Counted from the first letter of the stretch, positions 11,261 through 20,414 are shown. The stretch is 64,000 bases of DNA from JAFGAV01 sp041479055 (GCA_963702835.1 OY969762.1:806001-870000); one strand, 5' to 3'. The notes: generated from the sequence alone by a model not told the origin. Made by a program: numbers and translations.

Positions 11261-12348
11261 TCGACCGGAGACTGCTGAGTGAGATCGACTGGATTCTAGT
11301 AGGGCTCCTCCTCCTTAATTCGGCCTTGGGTTGTTTCCTTATCTACAGCGCTTCGAGTCAGGGGCCCGGCGACCCCTATCTTCGGCAGGCCGCCTTCATC
11401 CTGATCAGCCTGGTGGGCTTATTTCTGGCCTTCAGCCTGGACTACAAGATCCTGGTGGCCTATTCGCCTTATTTTTATTTTTTGGGGATTCTGGCCCTGG
11501 CGGGGCTTCTGCTGTGGGGCCGTTTGATCGCCGGGACGAAAAGCTGGATCCGCCTGGCCTCCTTCGGGCTGCAGCCTTCCGAGTTGATGAGAGTCTTTCT
11601 CATCCTGTTGCTGGCCCGGTTATTCGCCGATTTCCGTCGTACGCATCTCTCGGTGGGCATGCTCCTGCTCAGCGGAGGCGCGGTGGGCCTGCCCCTGGTC
11701 CTGGTTGTTCTGCAGCCGGACTTGGGGACGGCCGCCTCCTATCTCCCCCTTCTCCTGGCCGTGTTTGTCCTGGCCGGCATCACCCGCCGCCAGGTGGCCC
11801 TCCTGCTCATTCTGGCTTTGGTTTTGGGGGTAGTTGGCTGGAGTTTCTTCCTCACCAATTATCAAAAGAACAGGTTGGTGACGCTCATCCTGCCCGGCCA
11901 TGACCCCCAAGGAGCAGGCTACCAGATCCAGCAGTCGAAGATCGCTATCGGCTCGGGTGGGCTGCTGGGCAAGGGCTTCAAGCAGGGGAGCCAGAGCCAG
12001 CTGAACTTTCTTCCGGCCCGGCATACGGATTTTATTTTTTCCGTGTTGGGCGAGGAGTTCGGTTTCATCGGCGTCCTGGCCGTGATCCTATCCTATTTTT
12101 TCCTTCTTCTACGACTTTTTCAGGCCGTGGGCCTGTCGCGGGACCGGCCGGGTGTCTACATCGTCTTCCAGGTGGCTGTCCTGCTCTCTTTCCAGTTCCT
12201 GGTCAATGTTTTCATGGTCATCGGACTGTTCCCCGTGACCGGCATTCCTCTGCCCCTGTTGAGCTCCGGAGGGTCTTCGCTGCTGGCCTCCTATCTGTGC
12301 CTCGGCTTGGTGCTCAACGTCAGGATGAGACGCTTTGTCAACATCTGA
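11257..12348 (+). CDS. rodA: Rod shape-determining protein RodA (SEDS glycosyltransferase)
   Basis: SEDS-family peptidoglycan polymerase working with PBP2. It has 363 residues and about ten membrane helices. Family motifs are visible: GTKSWIRLASFGLQPSEL, VLQPDLGTA (the catalytic-region Asp), FLPARHTDFIFSVLGEEFGF and FPVTGIPLPLLSSGGSS. The start codon overlaps the PBP stop. The following radical-SAM gene begins inside the rodA 3' end. Confidence 0.96.
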   Translation: MIDRRLLSEIDWILVGLLLLNSALGCFLIYSASSQGPGDPYLRQAAFILISLVGLFLAFSLDYKILVAYSPYFYFLGILALAGLLLWGRLIAGTKSWIRLASFGLQPSELMRVFLILLLARLFADFRRTHLSVGMLLLSGGAVGLPLVLVVLQPDLGTAASYLPLLLAVFVLAGITRRQVALLLILALVLGVVGWSFFLTNYQKNRLVTLILPGHDPQGAGYQIQQSKIAIGSGGLLGKGFKQGSQSQLNFLPARHTDFIFSVLGEEFGFIGVLAVILSYFFLLLRLFQAVGLSRDRPGVYIVFQVAVLLSFQFLVNVFMVIGLFPVTGIPLPLLSSGGSSLLASYLCLGLVLNVRMRRFVNI

Positions 12349-14917
12349 AGCGAGTCGGCGGGCGGCCGTCGAATATTCCGGACAGAGCGGGGGGCTGGAC
12401 TCGCTGCTGGCCCGGGTGGAGAAGCCCGGCCGCTACATCGGTGGGGAATGGAACGAGGTCCGCAAAGACCCTTCTTCCGTGGCGGTCAAAGTAGGGCTGG
12501 TCTTTCCGGATGTGTATGAGATCGGCATGTCCTATCTGGGACAGAAGATCCTCTACGCCGAGCTCAACCGACGGCCGGAAGTCGCCGCGGAAAGGATTTT
12601 TGCCCCCTGGCCGGACATGGAGGCGGAGCTCCGCCGGCAGGGCCTGGCCCTTTTCTCCTTGGAGAACAAAATCCCTCTGCTTTATTTTGACATTCTGGGT
12701 TTTTCGCTCCTCTATGAACTCAACGACTCCAACATCCTGACCATTCTGGATCTAGGAAAGGTCCCCTTGCTGGCCTCGGCTAGAGGCCGGGATGATCCTC
12801 TGGTCATTGCCGGCGGCCCGGCCGCCTTCAACCCTGAACCCCTGGCGGATTTTTTTGACCTGTTCGTGCTGGGCGACGGTGAGGAAGCTTTTCTCGAAGT
12901 GGTAGACCTGGTCCGCCGCCGGAAGGGGAGTGCCGTTTCCAGGCCGGACCGCTTGAGGGAGTTGGCTGCGCTGCCGGGGGTTTATGTCCCTTCTCTCTAC
13001 CACGCCGAGCGAACTGCGGGCTCGCCCCTGCTCGTCCCCCGGCCTGGCCTCGGGGCGCCGGCCAAGATAAAGAAAAGAGTGCTGCAGTCTTTCGGACGCT
13101 CTTCCTTTCCGGAAAAAATCATTGTTCCTGATGTCCAAGCCGTGTTCGACCGGGTGGCTGTGGAGGCCAGCCGGGGCTGCCCCCAGCGCTGCCGTTTCTG
13201 CCAGGCGGCCGGCATCTATTTCCCTTACCGGGTGAAGAGCCCGGGGTTGCTCGTGGAGACGGTCCTGGGTAGCTTGCGCCAGACCGGCTACCAGGATGCC
13301 TCCTTGTCAGCCCTGTCCATCAGCGACTATCCCTATTTGGAAGAAACCGTCAGCCGGTTAATGGCAGAGCTTGCCTGCCAAGAAACCAGCCTGTCGTTGC
13401 CGTCCCTCCGTCCCCGGGGCCTGACCCCCACCGTGGCGGCCAGCATCATCAAGGTCCGCAAGACGGGCTTCACCATCGTCCCCGAAGCGGGAACGGAAAG
13501 GCTGCGCCGGGTGATCAATAAGGACCTCAGCGACGAGGACATCGAACAGGCCGCCCAAGCCGCCTTCAGCCGCGGCTGGCGTCTGCTGAAGCTGTACTTC
13601 ATGCTGGGGTTGCCCACCGAGCGGCAGGAAGACCTGGAGGGCATCGTGCGCATCGTCCGGGATATCCTGGATCTGGGAAAACGGGTCTCGGGCCAGACCC
13701 CCATGGTTAATTTGAGCCTGTCCTCGTTCATCCCCAAGCCGCACACTCCATTCCAGTGGATGGCCATGGAGGACGACAAGGTCCTCCTGGAGAAACAGCA
13801 GTTCATCCGGACCGCCCTGGGAAAATACAGGTCGGTCAAGATCAAGTCCCAGCGAGTGGAACAATCCGTGCTCGAGGCTGTTTTCTCACGCGGAGACAGG
13901 AGGCTGGGCCCGGCGCTCTTGGCCGCTTGGCGCGGGGGAGCGCGGTTCGACGGTTGGAAAGACAGGTGGAACTTCGAAGTCTGGGATAAAGCTTTGGCCG
14001 AGGCCGGTGTCGACCGGGGCGAGTACCTGGCCGGCCTGAGCCTGGAAGCGGAGCTGCCCTGGGACCATATTGAGACAGGCCTGAGAAAAGAGTTTTTAAA
14101 GGAAGAATATCAACGGGCGCTTCGGCAAGAGCCGACGGCTTCCTGTCTGGACACGGACTGCGGAGAATGCGACGGTTGTGAGCCCGGCCTTCAGGTTGAT
14201 AAAAGCTATGAGGAGCGCCTCGAGTTCAAGCCGGCTCCGGCCGCGAAGCTGGGAAGCCCGGCCGGGGGGCTGGTCCGCTACCGGGCCTCCTATGAAAAGA
14301 CCGGCCGGGCGCGCTTTCTGGCCCATAATGACCTTATCAACATCATCCGCCGAAGCTTCCGCCGGGCAGGGGTGTCCGTCCTCTATTCAACCGGCTTCCA
14401 CCCCAAGATGCGGATGTCCTTCCTGCCGGCCCTGCCCCTGGGCATGGAGGGCTTGGCTGAAGAGCTCGAATTCAAGTCCGACCGCATAATTGAGGAGGGG
14501 GAGTTCCTGGGCCGGGTCAACGGCAGCCTGCCGGAAGGAATCCGTTTCTTGAGCCTTCGTCAACTCAATCCCGGCGACCCAGCCCTTAGTGAGGATGCCG
14601 TCGGGTTTATCTATTCCCTCGACCTGAGCCGGCCGGAAGTCAAAGCTGCCTTAGGAGCTCTCGGTCAGGGCCGGGAGTCCCCCGCCTCCGCCTTTGGCCG
14701 AGGGGAGCAGGACCTGGCCTCAGCTCTGGCCGAGGCCTTTCCCCAAGAAAAGCCAAAAGTTTATCTTGATGAAGAAAAAAAACAGATCTTCTTTGAAGTG
14801 GCCGTTTCGGCCGCAAAGTGCCCGAAACCCCAGGAGGCCGTGGTTCATGTCCTGGGCTTGGAGCATCCGGTTTTTTACATGAAGCGCGTTGCGGTCATTC
14901 ACCGCTCTGGAAAGTAA
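12335..14917 (+). CDS. TIGR03960-type B12-binding/radical SAM protein fused to a DUF2344 domain
   Basis: An 860-residue two-module protein of unknown reaction. The N-terminal part starts VEKPGRYIGGEWNE. A cobalamin-domain-like region is followed by the radical SAM core with C282-PQR-C286-RF-C289 binding the 4Fe-4S cluster. A Cys cluster CLDTDCGECDGC follows near residue 615. The C-terminal 220 residues (ASYEKTGRARFLAHNDLIN, GFHPKMRMSFLPALPLG) match the DUF2344 family, which in other bacteria is often a separate adjacent gene. The likely start is TTG 12335, 14 nt inside rodA. A GTG further in would cut off conserved N-terminal residues. It is coupled to the rod-shape operon. A tRNA or rRNA substrate has been suggested for such families but cannot be read from sequence. 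Confidence 0.85.
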   Translation: MSTSEASRRAAVEYSGQSGGLDSLLARVEKPGRYIGGEWNEVRKDPSSVAVKVGLVFPDVYEIGMSYLGQKILYAELNRRPEVAAERIFAPWPDMEAELRRQGLALFSLENKIPLLYFDILGFSLLYELNDSNILTILDLGKVPLLASARGRDDPLVIAGGPAAFNPEPLADFFDLFVLGDGEEAFLEVVDLVRRRKGSAVSRPDRLRELAALPGVYVPSLYHAERTAGSPLLVPRPGLGAPAKIKKRVLQSFGRSSFPEKIIVPDVQAVFDRVAVEASRGCPQRCRFCQAAGIYFPYRVKSPGLLVETVLGSLRQTGYQDASLSALSISDYPYLEETVSRLMAELACQETSLSLPSLRPRGLTPTVAASIIKVRKTGFTIVPEAGTERLRRVINKDLSDEDIEQAAQAAFSRGWRLLKLYFMLGLPTERQEDLEGIVRIVRDILDLGKRVSGQTPMVNLSLSSFIPKPHTPFQWMAMEDDKVLLEKQQFIRTALGKYRSVKIKSQRVEQSVLEAVFSRGDRRLGPALLAAWRGGARFDGWKDRWNFEVWDKALAEAGVDRGEYLAGLSLEAELPWDHIETGLRKEFLKEEYQRALRQEPTASCLDTDCGECDGCEPGLQVDKSYEERLEFKPAPAAKLGSPAGGLVRYRASYEKTGRARFLAHNDLINIIRRSFRRAGVSVLYSTGFHPKMRMSFLPALPLGMEGLAEELEFKSDRIIEEGEFLGRVNGSLPEGIRFLSLRQLNPGDPALSEDAVGFIYSLDLSRPEVKAALGALGQGRESPASAFGRGEQDLASALAEAFPQEKPKVYLDEEKKQIFFEVAVSAAKCPKPQEAVVHVLGLEHPVFYMKRVAVIHRSGK

Positions 14918-14962
14918 GGCGGGATCCCGCCTGTCTAAACCCTCAGCGGCTTCGGCCCTGAA

Positions 14963-17900
14963 TCATTGTTTGGTCAGGGCGGTTAAGCGCGTTTGGGCTT
15001 CTTGGTATTCTAGCAGGCCGGGGTCAGCCGCTTTCCACAGGTCCAGGAAGCGCTCGTAATTCTCTTGGGCTTTTGTTTTTATGCCTTTTTTCTCATAGAG
15101 TTTAGCCAGTCGGTAATAATACTTGGGGTGAATAAGAAAAGGCTCCTTGGTTTTTGGGTTGAAAGTGGTCAGCCGCTCGTATTCGGAAATGGCTTTGTCC
15201 ATCTCCCCGTTCTGCTCGTAAGCCCGGGCCAGCGTATCCTTAAGGAAAGGAAAGTTGTAAGCGATCATCATGGGACCATAGGAAAGCGAAATCAAAATCT
15301 TAGGCGGCGCCTTCTCCAGAAGAGAAATGGCCTCTCGGGGTTTTCCCTCGGTGAGCAGGATCTCCCCGCTCAGATAATTGTAGTCATAGTCTTTAGCAAT
15401 CTTGGGTTTGGGCAAAATAGATCTCATCTCCGCTAGCCTGGACTTCGCGGAATCAATGCGACCCTGTTTCAAGTCCAATAATCCATAATAAAAACTGACC
15501 AAGGCCTTGGAGGGCCCCCCCACGGGCATAGTGTTGCCATAATTGTTATAATTTTGGGCATAAAAAGCCTCGGAATCTTTGAAGCACTTCCGGCTGAGTT
15601 CAAGTTCTCCTCGATCATAATAGGCCCAGGCTTTGGTCTCGTTGACCATGGCCTTCATATCTTCAGTCCCCAGCCGGTCCGCCGTTTCCGTAATCTTTTC
15701 AAATTCAGCAGAAGCTTTTTCCATGTTGCCCAGCCAAGCCCATAAGAACCCTTTTGGCAAACGCGCAAAGAAATCACCGCCAGGGCCCTCCATTCCAGCA
15801 ATCAAATGATCCAGCAAGCGGACTGCCTCGGAATAGTCCTGTTTTAAAGCCGAGATGTAATGGAGGGCCATCGTCGACCAAACAAAGTCCGGCCTGACAC
15901 TCAAAGCCTCTTTGAATTTCGCTATCGCTTCATCAACTCTTCCCTCCCGGAAATAAAGATTGGCCAGGTTATCAATGGGGTTGGCTTGATCGGGGGAAAC
16001 GGAAGCATATATTTTAAACAGCTCAAGGGCCTTTTTAAAATCTTCTTTATAGCGATAATACAACCCCAGCGATTGGATTGCGTCTGCGTAATTGGGGTCG
16101 ATTTCCAATGCCTTGTTCAATTCTTCGATAGCCTTATCTGACTCATCATAGCCATAAGTGTTGGCCAGAGCTAAATAGGCTCTCTTTTCCTTGGGATATT
16201 TATTTATGAGTTGTTTCAGGAGCTGGATGGACTTCTGTTGATCCTTCTCTATATATGCCGCATAATCCACTTCGATATAGAGTCTTTCTTTTTCCGTTGC
16301 TTTCCGGGCATAAGTCATGGCTTTCTCGAGGGCCTCATGACTGGCCCTGGTCTCAAACATCAAGTCGTAGGCCCAAGATAGAGATTGATAAGCCGCGGCA
16401 AAAGTCGGGTCAATTTCAACAGCTTTTTTATAAGAATCCAGGGATTGTGGATAATAAAATTTTTCCCTTTCTTCGTTTCCTCTTAAAAAATAATGATAGG
16501 CTTCCATGGAATGTGTTGTGACTTCGGCGACGGGCAGTTGTCCGGCCGAAATATTTTCCGCGGGGAGGCCAATGCCTTTTGAAATTTCCCTGCTCAGCTC
16601 ATCGATTTGAGTTTTCAAGATACTGTCCACACCTTCACCCTTGGAGCTGGCACTTTTCAGAAGTCTCTTGGTTTCCGCGTCCAAGAGCTTGACGTCTGTG
16701 GCGAACATGTTTCCGGCCTTGGTAAATGTTCCAAGGACGATGGTCTTGATCCCTTCCAGGCGGCACAGCTCAAAACCCAATTCCCCGGTAATGGCCCCGA
16801 CGTTTTCTTTTTTTAATTGCTTGAGAAGATCATGCAGCCGTTCCCAGGTTGCCACATAGAGGTTTCCTGTCTGTTCGAGGTTGGTAATTAAAAGATTGGG
16901 GATCGCTTTTTGGAGGTAATCATAGCTTTTATCGCCGGTCTGATTTTCAAAGTTGATGACCGCCACGGAGTTCTCGATTTTTGGGGCCGAAATGGCTTTC
17001 TTTTTGGGGATAATCCGCCAGACGATAAGGATTGTCACCAGGATGGCGATGACAGCCAGGGCTGGCAGGGCGAGCTTCTTCAAGCTGAATTTGACCGTGA
17101 TTTCCCGCGAGGTAATCGGTTTTCTCTCCGGAACGACGCGCTCGGTGGTGGGAATACCCTTCTCCATCTTTTCCAGCTCAGAGCGCAATGCTCCGGCAGT
17201 CTGGTATCTTTTTTCCTTCTCCTTGGCCAGGCAGAGGAGAATGACACGGCTCAGATCGTCAGGAATATTGGGGTTGAGCTGCCTGGGATCTTTGGGCGTC
17301 TCTCCTTTATGCTTCATGGCAATGCCGAGCGCGGTTTCGCCTTCAAAGGGCACCCGGCCGGTCGCCATCTCGTAAAGAATGACCCCCAGGGAATAGATGT
17401 CGGACCTTGGGTCCGCCTCTTTTGCCTCCGCCTGCTCCGGCGACATGTACTCCGGCGTGCCGATCATCATGCTTGCGCCTGTCAGGCCTTTCTCTCTCAG
17501 GGAGCGGGCGATCCCGAAATCCATGATCTTAGCGTTCCCGCTCTTGTCGATCATGATGTTCTGGGGCTTCAGGTCGCGGTGGACGATCCCCAGGCTGTGG
17601 GCCTCGGCCAAGCCGTCGCAGATCTGCTTGCCGATGCTTAAAACCGCTCCCAGGTTGAGGCTGCCCGTCATGTGGATGATACTTTTGAGGTCCTCGCCCC
17701 GGACGTATTCCATGGTGATGAAGTGGGTGCTTTCGGCTTCTCCCAGGTCGAACATTTTGCAGATATTCCTCTGGGCAATCTTTCGGGCCAGGCGGAGCTC
17801 GTTGCTGAACCGCTCCAGGGTTTCCCGGTCGGAGGCGATCTCGGGCTTGATGAGCTTGAGGGCAATCTTTTCCTTGATTTTAGTGTCGAAGACTTTGTAA

Positions 17901-18112
17901 ACCTTGCCCATTCCGCCCCGGCCCAGCTCCTCGATGACCTGGTAGCGGCTGGCAAAGAGGGTCCCGGTGTCGAGCTCTCTGACGGGGGCCTGTATCGTTT
18001 CGGAGGGGAAAGGAATATCGGCCGGGGGGCTTGTCGGCCGGAGAGGGGCCGCGCAGTTACCGCAAAATCGGGTTTCGGATAGGTTCTCATGCTGGCATTT
18101 TGGGCATTTCAT
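14963..18112 (-). CDS. Zinc-ribbon Ser/Thr protein kinase with periplasmic TPR array
   Basis: A 1049-residue transmembrane kinase. It opens with a zinc ribbon (CPKC...FCGNC, residues 3-20). A complete PknB-type kinase domain spans about 56-320: glycine loop GRGGMGKVYKV, Lys86 in ALKLIK, HRDLKPQN at 178-185, DFG at 198-200 and SPEQ in place of APE. A membrane helix is at about 347-368. An extracytoplasmic domain follows (SVAVINFENQTGDKSY, resembling the domain before TPRs in adenylate-cyclase-like proteins), then ten or more TPR-like repeats. The start has GAGGG upstream and its own promoter. It is divergent from the acyl-CoA dehydrogenase gene. Substrate and signal are unknown. Confidence 0.9.
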   Translation of the reverse strand: MKCPKCQHENLSETRFCGNCAAPLRPTSPPADIPFPSETIQAPVRELDTGTLFASRYQVIEELGRGGMGKVYKVFDTKIKEKIALKLIKPEIASDRETLERFSNELRLARKIAQRNICKMFDLGEAESTHFITMEYVRGEDLKSIIHMTGSLNLGAVLSIGKQICDGLAEAHSLGIVHRDLKPQNIMIDKSGNAKIMDFGIARSLREKGLTGASMMIGTPEYMSPEQAEAKEADPRSDIYSLGVILYEMATGRVPFEGETALGIAMKHKGETPKDPRQLNPNIPDDLSRVILLCLAKEKEKRYQTAGALRSELEKMEKGIPTTERVVPERKPITSREITVKFSLKKLALPALAVIAILVTILIVWRIIPKKKAISAPKIENSVAVINFENQTGDKSYDYLQKAIPNLLITNLEQTGNLYVATWERLHDLLKQLKKENVGAITGELGFELCRLEGIKTIVLGTFTKAGNMFATDVKLLDAETKRLLKSASSKGEGVDSILKTQIDELSREISKGIGLPAENISAGQLPVAEVTTHSMEAYHYFLRGNEEREKFYYPQSLDSYKKAVEIDPTFAAAYQSLSWAYDLMFETRASHEALEKAMTYARKATEKERLYIEVDYAAYIEKDQQKSIQLLKQLINKYPKEKRAYLALANTYGYDESDKAIEELNKALEIDPNYADAIQSLGLYYRYKEDFKKALELFKIYASVSPDQANPIDNLANLYFREGRVDEAIAKFKEALSVRPDFVWSTMALHYISALKQDYSEAVRLLDHLIAGMEGPGGDFFARLPKGFLWAWLGNMEKASAEFEKITETADRLGTEDMKAMVNETKAWAYYDRGELELSRKCFKDSEAFYAQNYNNYGNTMPVGGPSKALVSFYYGLLDLKQGRIDSAKSRLAEMRSILPKPKIAKDYDYNYLSGEILLTEGKPREAISLLEKAPPKILISLSYGPMMIAYNFPFLKDTLARAYEQNGEMDKAISEYERLTTFNPKTKEPFLIHPKYYYRLAKLYEKKGIKTKAQENYERFLDLWKAADPGLLEYQEAQTRLTALTKQ

Positions 18113-18139
18113 TTTTCCCTCATCTGACAGGTTTTATTA

Positions 18140-18168
18140 AAATTATCACTGCCGCTTCGTCATGTCAA
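18140..18168 (-). promoter_or_regulatory. Promoter of the Ser/Thr kinase gene
   Basis: On the minus strand: perfect -35 TTGACA, 17-nt spacer, -10 TAATTT, followed by a short leader with GAGGG. The -35 box forms the end of the left arm of the inverted repeat at 18164-18231. Confidence 0.55.
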
Positions 18169-18231
18169 TTTAAACCCAAAATTATCGATAGGGGATAAGA
18201 TCCCGGAGGCAATTTTTGGGCTTAAATTGAC
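18164..18231. repeat. 20-bp inverted repeat between divergent promoters
   Basis: GTCAATTTAAACCCAAAATT at 18164-18183 is matched as its reverse complement, with one mismatch and one extra base, at 18211-18231. The spacer contains a smaller hairpin (GGGAT / ATCCC). Each arm overlaps the -35 box of one of the two divergent promoters, so this could be a shared operator. No known regulator site is recognised. Confidence 0.7.
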
Positions 18232-18255
18232 TTCCCCGGCTGAATCCGGTATAAA
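18227..18255 (+). promoter_or_regulatory. Promoter of the acyl-CoA dehydrogenase gene
   Basis: -35 TTGACT (18227-18232), exactly 17 nt, -10 TATAAA (18250-18255). Predicted transcription start is near 18262, giving a leader of about 48 nt with AAGGAGG before GTG 18310. Confidence 0.65.
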
Positions 18256-18309
18256 ACTCCTTGCTTACCGGGGAAAATCACGCCCCCTATCGCCAGCAAG
18301 GAGGAAACG

Positions 18310-19458
18310 GTGATTGAATTCAGCCTGACCGAAGAACAGAGAGCTCTCCAGGATATGGCCCATCAATTCGCCCTGAAGGAGATGCGGCCCAACGCCGCCC
18401 GCTATGACAAGGGCGACGCCTTTCCGGAGGAGATCATGGGCAAGGCCTTCGAGGCCGGGTTCCTGACCTGCAACATCCCCTCCGAATACGGAGGCGGGGG
18501 GGTGGGCGACCTGGACCTGGCTATCATCAGTGAAGAACTGGCCTGGGGCTGCGCCGGCATGTTCACCAGCATGATGGCCTGCTCGCTGGCCCTCACCCCG
18601 ATTATTCTTTTCGGGACGGATGAGCAGAAGAAGAAGTTTTTCACTCCCTTCACCAAGAAAATGAACTTCGCCGCTTTCTGCCTGACGGAGAGGGAGGCCG
18701 GCTCGGACGCCGGAGCGACCAAGACGCGGGCCCTGCGCGACGGGGACCACTACGTCATCAATGGCTCCAAGTGCTTCATTACCAACGGCGGAATCTCCAG
18801 CCTGTATGTCGTGTTCGCTCTGACTGACCCCGACAAGGGCATCCGCGGGGTGAGCGCTATTGTCGTGCCCCGCGATACGCCGGGTCTCACCATCGGCAAG
18901 GAGGAAGACAAGCTGGGCCACCGGGCTTCCAACACCACGGAAATGTTCTTCGAGGACGTCCGGGTGCCCGTGGAGAACCTGCTGGCCAAGGAAGGGATGG
19001 GTTTCATCGTGGCCATGAAGACCCTGGACAAAACGCGCGCTTCGGTAGGCGCGGCGGGCGTGGGAATCGCCCGAGCCGCGCTCGAGCATGCCATCAACTA
19101 CTCGAAAACGCGCCTCCAGTTCGGCAAGCCGATCGCCCTTTTTCAGAACACGGCCTTCAAGATCGCCCAGATAGCTATGGAGGTCAACGCCGCCCGCCAT
19201 CTGGTCTGGCATGCCGCCTGGCTGATGGACCAGGGCAAGCCCTGCGGCAAGGAATCGGCCATGGCCAAGTGCTTCGGCTCGGATGTGGCCATGAGGACCA
19301 CGGTCGAAGCGCTGCAGATCTTGGGAGGCTACGGCTACATGAAGGATTATCCCCTGGAGAAGCTCATGCGGGACGCCAAGCTCCTCCAGATCTACGAGGG
19401 GACCAACGAGATCCAGCGCCTGGTCATCTCCCGCGAGGTGATCGGCCCTATAAAATAA
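18310..19458 (+). CDS. Acyl-CoA dehydrogenase
   Basis: FAD-dependent alpha,beta-dehydrogenation of an acyl-CoA thioester, passing electrons to an electron-transfer flavoprotein. It has 382 residues, typical length. GTG start behind AAGGAGG. The signatures are CLTEREAGSDAGATKTRA (first ACADS motif) and ILGGYGYMKDYPLEKLMRDAK (second motif region), with the catalytic Glu expected in YEGTNEIQRLVISREVIG. Chain-length specificity cannot be set; the short-chain/2-methyl-branched group is plausible. It stands alone on its strand, with no etf genes in view. Confidence 0.93.
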   Translation: MIEFSLTEEQRALQDMAHQFALKEMRPNAARYDKGDAFPEEIMGKAFEAGFLTCNIPSEYGGGGVGDLDLAIISEELAWGCAGMFTSMMACSLALTPIILFGTDEQKKKFFTPFTKKMNFAAFCLTEREAGSDAGATKTRALRDGDHYVINGSKCFITNGGISSLYVVFALTDPDKGIRGVSAIVVPRDTPGLTIGKEEDKLGHRASNTTEMFFEDVRVPVENLLAKEGMGFIVAMKTLDKTRASVGAAGVGIARAALEHAINYSKTRLQFGKPIALFQNTAFKIAQIAMEVNAARHLVWHAAWLMDQGKPCGKESAMAKCFGSDVAMRTTVEALQILGGYGYMKDYPLEKLMRDAKLLQIYEGTNEIQRLVISREVIGPIK

Positions 19459-19523
19459 TCAGCTCAGCGCTCCAGCAAAGGCGGTGGGATTTTCCGGCCA
19501 AGATCAGGCCGATGTCCGGCTGG

Positions 19524-19988
19524 TCAACGGAGGAGGAGGTTCACCAGGTCCTGTTCGATTGACTTGAGCGGGGCTTCGATGATCCGGCCTTTTTCCTGAC
19601 CTTCCACGGTTATGATGAACGTAGGTATTTTCTGGATGTCTTTTCCCTGACAGTACTCAGCCCGCTTGGCCTTATCACGAGGAAGGCCGATATAGGCGCC
19701 GCTGAGCAGGGGATTGTCAGCCAGGTCGAGCACTTTAAAGAACTCGCTCACGTGAGCCTTGCTGTCCGGACACCAAGTCCCCAGGAAGATTTCAACTTGG
19801 ACGGGCAGGCTGATGGCCTTGAGCTTGTCCAGGGCCAGGGGATCGGGCTGGTAGGAAGCCATGACCTGTTGCCATTCGGGGACACCCTTGAGGATGGCCT
19901 CGCGCGTCAGGGGCCCCAGCATTTCGGTCTGTCCCTGAAGGGCGATAAATAGGCTCACCACCAAGAGAAGGAAAACCGCTTTTTTCAT
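19524..19988 (-). CDS. Secreted thioredoxin-like protein with a CPDS active-site variant
   Basis: About 154 residues. The start taken is the ATG giving MKKAVFLLLVVSLFIALQG, a signal peptide; two in-frame ATGs lie 6 and 12 nt upstream. The thioredoxin-fold region has FLGTWCPDSKAHVSEFFKVL, then the cis-Pro segment IPTFIITVEG. The usual CxxC is CxxS here, so disulfide exchange by the ordinary two-cysteine mechanism is not possible. A monothiol or binding role is inferred. It lies 33 nt downstream of an ExbD-like gene and is probably cotranscribed with it. Confidence 0.7.
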   Translation of the reverse strand: MKKAVFLLLVVSLFIALQGQTEMLGPLTREAILKGVPEWQQVMASYQPDPLALDKLKAISLPVQVEIFLGTWCPDSKAHVSEFFKVLDLADNPLLSGAYIGLPRDKAKRAEYCQGKDIQKIPTFIITVEGQEKGRIIEAPLKSIEQDLVNLLLR

Positions 19989-20021
19989 GAACATCACCAA
20001 GACGACGGGGCTACGGCCCGG

Positions 20022-20414
20022 CTAATTCCCTTCGGTAATGTACTCGGGAACGAGAGCCAGGGTTTCCACTCCGGCTCCCTTGATTATGTCGATGAACTGG
20101 ATCACTTTGTCGTAAGGGATGCTGGCATAGGCCCGGATGAAGATGGTCTTGTCTTGACGGGCGGAGTAGAGGCTCCGCAGCCGATCCTGGACCAAGGGCA
20201 GGTCGATCTCTTCCTGGTTGATATCGACTTTATCATTCGGCTTGAGAGTGACGACGATAACGTTCGACTGGCCGCCGCTGGTCGTGGTGTCGGCCGTCTC
20301 GGGCAAACGGACATCCATGCCCTTCTGGATCAAGGGGGTGATGATCATAAAAATGATGAGCAGGACTAAAAGGACGTCGCACAGGGGAACGACATTGGGT
20401 TCCGCTTTGGCCAT
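20022..20414 (-). CDS. ExbD/TolR-family biopolymer transport protein
   Basis: A 130-residue protein with one N-terminal membrane helix (LCDVLLVLLIIFMIITPLIQ) and a small periplasmic domain. The helix contains the Asp expected to carry protons in TonB/Tol-type motors (VPLCDVLLVLL). It starts ATG behind a GAGGAA. No ExbB/TolQ, TonB or second ExbD gene is adjacent, which is unusual because the motor is a complex. Its partner must be elsewhere. It is followed by the thioredoxin-like gene. Confidence 0.85.
   Translation of the reverse strand: MAKAEPNVVPLCDVLLVLLIIFMIITPLIQKGMDVRLPETADTTTSGGQSNVIVVTLKPNDKVDINQEEIDLPLVQDRLRSLYSARQDKTIFIRAYASIPYDKVIQFIDIIKGAGVETLALVPEYITEGN

Noticed and set aside
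14917..14932. AGGCGGGATCCCGCCT palindrome between convergent genes
   Set aside because: No loop and no T run; too weak to call a terminator, though it lies in a convergent gap.
18257..18303. CTCCTTGCT at 18257-18265 could pair with AGCAAGGAG at 18295-18303 and hide the Shine-Dalgarno of the acyl-CoA dehydrogenase gene
   Set aside because: The best promoter places the start of transcription near 18262, so most of the left arm would not be in the mRNA.
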